Source: Armillaria gallica
Taxonomy: Eukaryota > Basidiomycota > Agaricomycetes > Agaricales > Physalacriaceae
DNA length: 64,000 nt
Direction of reading: 5' to 3'
Assembly (NCBI GenBank): GCA_037576215.1
Contig: JBANDB010000015.1
Coordinates: 310,001 to 374,000 of the forward strand
The position numbers were made by a program, and so were the translations under genes. The notes beneath the pieces were generated by a model. That model was not told where the DNA came from and did no database searches. It saw nothing but the letters and a program-made list of their open reading frames with translations. Within the stretch, counting starts at the first letter, position 1, and each line of letters begins with the position of its first letter. Positions 59,762 through 64,000 of the stretch are shown piece after piece.

Positions 59762-61576
59762 ATGAGGATTTTACCCAGTGAGTCAGCTGCTTTGGCCGTT
59801 TACGCGTGCAGTAGCATCGACGCCAGTGGTGGTGATCTCAAACTTGCGAATACTCAAGCCTGGGAATACGTGGGTTTCAGGTTGCTGCCATGGGGTGTTG
59901 GTGTTGTGCGACGCGTTGGCCCGTTGTGCATTCTACGGTATTTACGCAACCATTCTAGGTGTCCTCACCGATTTTTCGCGTTCAGAAAGGTAGGTACCTG
60001 CTTTCTACACGTACTCTGTGGACTTATCCGCTGGTAGACCAGGTCAGGCGCCCATTTCTCCCCATGGGATGGTACCACCTCGCTGGTGGTGAGCGCCAAT
60101 CCAGACTTTGGTTTCTCCGCCCTCCTCCGAGACTGTGTTGACCGTGAAGTGGATGTCAACAACGCGTTTGATTGGGATGATCCACTTACCTCCCCCCCCA
60201 CCACACCGGATATCACGCCCCCCCCATCCCCAGCACCGCCGGTGTCGGAGTCGTTGCTGACTTCATCCACCGGTACCACCATCCCCGCGGAGGCACAAAC
60301 CCACCAAAAACGTCAAAGCCATGCCAACCGGAGAAAACAACACGTGAACCAGCATGGATCGAGTCAACCCTACGACTATCAAGCACGTGTTCGTTCCCAG
60401 TTTAAACACCAGGAGCGTGCGGAGGCAGTGGTAACAAGTTATTCCACCGATGACGCGCCCACTGCATCATCGGGATATGTGGGAAAAAACCTGGATATGG
60501 GATGGAAGCACTTTATACCGCTGCAGGAATTAGTGGGACCAGGGAGTACGTATGGGTTTGATTACAAGCCTTGGGGTGGAAAGTGTGTAATTAAGTTTGG
60601 CACATGTTCTCTGGCTCAATATTCTACAGAGAGGCCATTCCCATCACGGACAAGGAAGGTCGCGTCATTGCAGTTCTGGCAGGCCAACCGGACGATCCTG
60701 GCTGGGATGAGGTTCATCAATCCGCCACCGACTTGCTTGATGTGTCCCGTGGTAAAATGAAGCAAGGGACACATCGGCGGGGTAGGTATCCCATGCTTTC
60801 ATCCAGAATATCCTTTGGCGGTGGGCAAACGGTATGTTCATCCCCAGTCAATGCTAAGGTAGCTAATTCCGGGCTAGTTTCCCCAAAATCTGCACAATGA
60901 AGGCCCCGCAGCATGTATTCTCACAACCCTCATAAATCACATTGCCTTCATACGCCTGGCGGGCTTTGCATCGGGTACGCTGCATCGTCTTCTCACCGCA
61001 ATTTCAAGGCAACCTGACCCTGACCATTTAATAGGCATCTTCGCTGCATGGGCACCGTCCCTGTTCCAATACTACGCAATGCACCTGAAGGAGCTTCTTC
61101 TGAACAACGACAGCCTGGTCCTGAATTTCGCCAATAGTATCTTTGCCGCCTGCACATTCAATTTTGGACCGCAGACCGTTTGCTTTGAACACACGGACTC
61201 GTGGAACCTGCCGTTCGGTTGGTGCGCTATCACAGCGCTCGGTCGCTTCAATCCCCAAAAAGGCGGCCACTTCGTTTTGTGGGATCTGAAATTGGTAATC
61301 GAGTTCCCCCCGGGATCAACAATTCTAATACCCTCTACTGTGCTCCGCCACTCCAATACAGCAATCAGTCGCAAGGAAACTAGGTACTCGTTCACCCAGT
61401 ATATGGCGGGGGGGTTATTCCGGTGGGTAGACCAAGGCTTTCAGATGAGTGAGGAGTACTGGAGTCGGCTTGATGATGGGGAGCGCGCTGCAGCGATCAG
61501 AACTCGAGAAGAGCGGTGGGAGATGGGCCTAGCACTGTTTTCCAAACTATCTGTACTTAAAGCAACCAAGCCGTGA
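59762..61576 (+). CDS. TET/JBP-type 2-oxoglutarate/Fe(II) dioxygenase, apparently intact
   Basis: Exons 59762-59777, 59827-59989, 60043-60582, 60630-60831 and 60878-61576 join in phase to 539 residues with no stop. The first two exons are the least certain. Residues 60-240 are Pro/Ser-rich and basic. The catalytic half contains FNFGPQTVCFEHTD, then LPFGWCAITALG, GGHFVLWDLKLVIEFPPGS, ILIPSTVLRHSN and ETRYSFTQYMAGGLFRW. The iron ligands would be His 412 and Asp 414 (H-x-D) and His 465, with Arg 476 holding 2-oxoglutarate. Fungal TET/JBP enzymes oxidise 5-methylcytosine in DNA (shown for a Coprinopsis homolog) and are known to be linked to KDZ transposons in basidiomycetes, exactly the setting here. 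A polyadenylation-like AATAAA lies at 61619. Confidence 0.83.
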
Positions 61577-62700
61577 ATGTAATCTGATAATGCACAATGA
61601 ATTGAATCAACAACTTATAATAAAATGGATCTGAAACCTGCAAGTTTTGAAATCAATGGACTAAGTATGTGTGCATTGTACCGCTCAATTCTTGTAAGGT
61701 ATCAGTTGGATGTGATACTTATTCGTACATTACAAACAGCAGTTTCAATCTAGGCAGTCATACACGTTGTTCGTATAAGCTTAAGGTTTGGTCCATCACA
61801 TACCTATCTCGTCTACATTCCACCCCAGTAACCTACACTGTAAGAGCCATAAAATCATCGCTACTGGTCGCTGGACGTACTGGGAACCACGGAGGAATGG
61901 CGGATATGGAATTGATTAGCGAGGGTTTGCACAGGTCGGTGATCGAGTTTACAGACCAATCTACTGATGCATTCACTACTATTGATCGATGAAGTGCAAG
62001 TCCGGTCTGAAGTGGAACTTTCGCTCATGTCAACCTGGTACAGGCTGCGATTATTATCTGTTCTTCCTGAAAATGTATTCTAGAGTACATATAAATGATT
62101 TCTTTGACTCCACGGAGTCAGATTGTCCTTAAGCGTAGAGAATTATAGTCAAGAATTTTTTGCATTGCATCTACAGTTTAATTGACTCAAAACATGAATT
62201 GCATATATGTTCTTGCCCGGTATCAGCACGCTGGAACCTTGGACAGCTCTGCATTCATTAGTATGTAAAGGTGAGGTCAATAAAATTTCGAAGCAAGCGA
62301 CGAAGAATTGATGGAGACGCTACCGGTTGAGATTTTCGGTTGCACTTCTAGGTGAAGATGTACGACGAGTCGCCATTGAAGGTAGCTCATGATGGAAGTT
62401 CTGGTTCGTCTGGTGGTGAGATCGCTGGGAGGGTATGGAAGAAATCTATCAATGTCAATATTAGAATAGTTGTCTGAGTGATCGCAGAGCGGAGCAATTA
62501 GTTATTGAATGTGGATTGCTGGAATTTTCGCCTCGTTTTTGGCTAAATCCTTTAATGCGGTACTTAGATCCAAAGTAGAGAGGCACGTTATTGGTATCAT
62601 TCACGGTTTTCTGAACTAAACAAAATTGCTACGTCGGCATTTTTACTTTCTAAGAAATATCTATTTCACCCATTGACTACCTCGTTTCCGGCTGCCACTT
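61577..62700. other. Intergenic, nothing recognised
   Basis: AT-rich, no protein-like frame. It may contain the right end of the KDZ/TET block; no inverted repeat with the left side was found by eye. Confidence 0.45.
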
Positions 62701-63530
62701 TCACACTTCGTTCGTCATGGACCTAAAACTCGCCTCATCATCACTATCCCAGTCCAGAGAACCCCACTCATCCTGGATGGAGACGTCAAATCGGGAACCC
62801 ACAATTGGGATGACATGAATTTGTGATTTATCGTAGGCCTTTTCGTAGATGGCGACCGCTTGGTAGTAATTGTTCTTATGCTTGTACTTGGAATGGGGAA
62901 CACCCAGGACCCATTCGGCAGTGTCATCCCTGAGGATGTGGTAAGCTTGAGTTGGTACGAAGGAATACAGTAACATACCAATCAAAAAATAAGCCAACCT
63001 CCTGGCCGGACGTGATAACGTAGTAGTCTGTGTGGGGAGGCCATGTCTGCGGTGGGAGTGGGAGATCTTCCGGCCGTGGGACGGTATAAACACACGTAGT
63101 GCGGTGTGCGGAACTGGCACTGACAGGCTTGAAAGTGGTACGGGCAGATCTGGCAGCTGGTGTAGAAACGGTGATGCTGCTCGTGGTGCTGGGCGTTGTG
63201 GTGGATGCAGTGGTGAAACTAGAACTGGGTCGAGCTGGTAGGGGAGCTGATGGGGATCCTGCACCGCCGTGTTGAGCTGGAATGACAAGACTGTTCGATA
63301 TCTGCGTCATCGTAGTCAGGGTTGCTAAAGAACGGTCTAAGAATTAAAAAAATCCAAGTAAACAAGAAACGTACCACCACTGTTTAGACTGAGATTGTTG
63401 AGCGCTGCCATCAACAACGCAAAATCTGTAAACGGGTCAGTAATTCTGGAGACGGCAGCGAGGCGGAGGAGGGAAGGTATGCACCAGCTGCAGATACACT
63501 TGGGTTGGAGGAGGCGGTGGTATTTGCCAT
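62701..63530 (-). CDS. Viroplasmin-like / RNase H1 N-terminal-type domain protein
   Basis: Exons 63530-63485, 63425-63375, 63336-62979 and 62929-62701 join in phase to 227 residues; the introns are 38-59 bases. The start is ATG 63530-63528. Order: a short helical part (FALLMAALNNLSLNSG), a long Ser/Thr/Pro/Ala-rich linker, then DYYVITSGQEVGLFFDW joined across an intron to WVLGVPHSKYKHKNNYYQA and AIYEKAYDKSQIHVIPI, and an acidic tail. The Y-V-x5-G-x-E-V-G-x-F-x-D-W and S-K-Y-K-x-N-x-Y-x-A pattern is that of the small nucleic-acid-binding fold shared by the RNase H1 N-terminus and caulimovirus viroplasmin. No RNase H catalytic domain is attached. No stop or shift is seen. Confidence 0.72.
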
Positions 63531-64000
63531 GGGATTCCTATTGGAGGGTGCAGTAATTTATATGGAAAAGAGCAAGGGGGTACGTCGAATCCAGATGGGT
63601 CGACCGAGAAGCGCGCTTCCATTCCCTTCCATTCGGACAATTGTAGTGAGGCTGGGGACAATGGCCACATATAGACTGCGCTAGTTGACGACCCAGGCTG
63701 TCCACCCAGACTATCAACTGACATAGGTGCCAACTGATGGAAGCTGGCTATACAAATAAGCAGAGAAACATTGCGGCGACCTGAAAATGAGCCCAGAGAC
63801 CAGGAAAATGTCGTACCGTCAACTAACCCTTAAAAAGAGCCATGTCAATTGACAGTTTTCTCCATCGCCTTTCTTGCCGCAACCAACGTTATTCAAGAAA
63901 AGAATTTCAACATCTACATAAAAAGTAAGCTTCGTTAATAACGTCACTCGATGTCGACTGACCTTCTTACCAGTACATATGGGTATTCCAGGCGTATTCG
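63531..64000. other. Upstream of the viroplasmin-like gene
   Basis: It probably holds the promoter of the minus-strand gene. The minus frame 63733-63437 is open but is a shadow of the first exon and its leader. No other feature is seen up to the window end. Confidence 0.4.

Overview
The window is nuclear DNA of a filamentous basidiomycete, most likely an Agaricomycete. The evidence is the many 46-79 base GT-AG introns, the families present (DUF6699, HET, Mug135-like, KDZ transposase, TET/JBP dioxygenase) and the mixture of Ty3/gypsy, Tad1-like LINE and hAT-like elements. No rRNA gene, intact tRNA gene, CRISPR array or bacterial operon is visible. All intron-exon models were read by eye and rest on phase-consistent GT/AG joins plus protein-like reading frames.

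Left part (1-30 kb): a HET-domain gene (743-2609), a DUF6699 gene (8004-8831), a damaged or unresolved gene (9059-9705), an 82-residue gene that may carry a 6-base exon (10561-10986), two head-to-head metacaspases (11437-12592 minus, 13194-14697 plus), a seven-exon gene for a membrane-anchored protein (15146-16313 minus) with a decayed paralog beside it, a five-exon gene of unknown function (26167-27193) and an alcohol dehydrogenase pseudogene. Much of 17.3-26.1 kb shows splice-like signals but no gene I can defend.

Middle part (30-43.5 kb): a second HET gene lies at the head of a duplicate of 1.4-6.5 kb. The duplicate is split by a 5'-truncated LINE flanked by a 15-base target duplication. 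Next comes a 2.8 kb element without transposase, with hAT-type ends and an exact 8-base target duplication.

Right part (43.5-64 kb): a decayed Ty3/gypsy element on plus, the 3' half of a related one on minus with one LTR, two tRNA-derived SINE-like units, and then the most interesting block. This block holds a 1118-codon KDZ transposase (minus), a Mug135-like gene (plus) and an apparently intact TET/JBP-type 2-oxoglutarate/Fe(II) dioxygenase gene (plus). A viroplasmin-like (RNase H1 N-terminal-type) gene closes the window.

Nearly every nonsense codon in the KDZ, Mug135-like, gypsy and LINE reading frames is TGA at a place where arginine is expected. This is the trace left by CGA-to-TGA change, i.e. 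deamination of methylated CpG. The decay signature of cytosine methylation therefore sits beside a gene of the enzyme family that oxidises methylcytosine, in the known basidiomycete pairing of TET/JBP genes with KDZ transposons.
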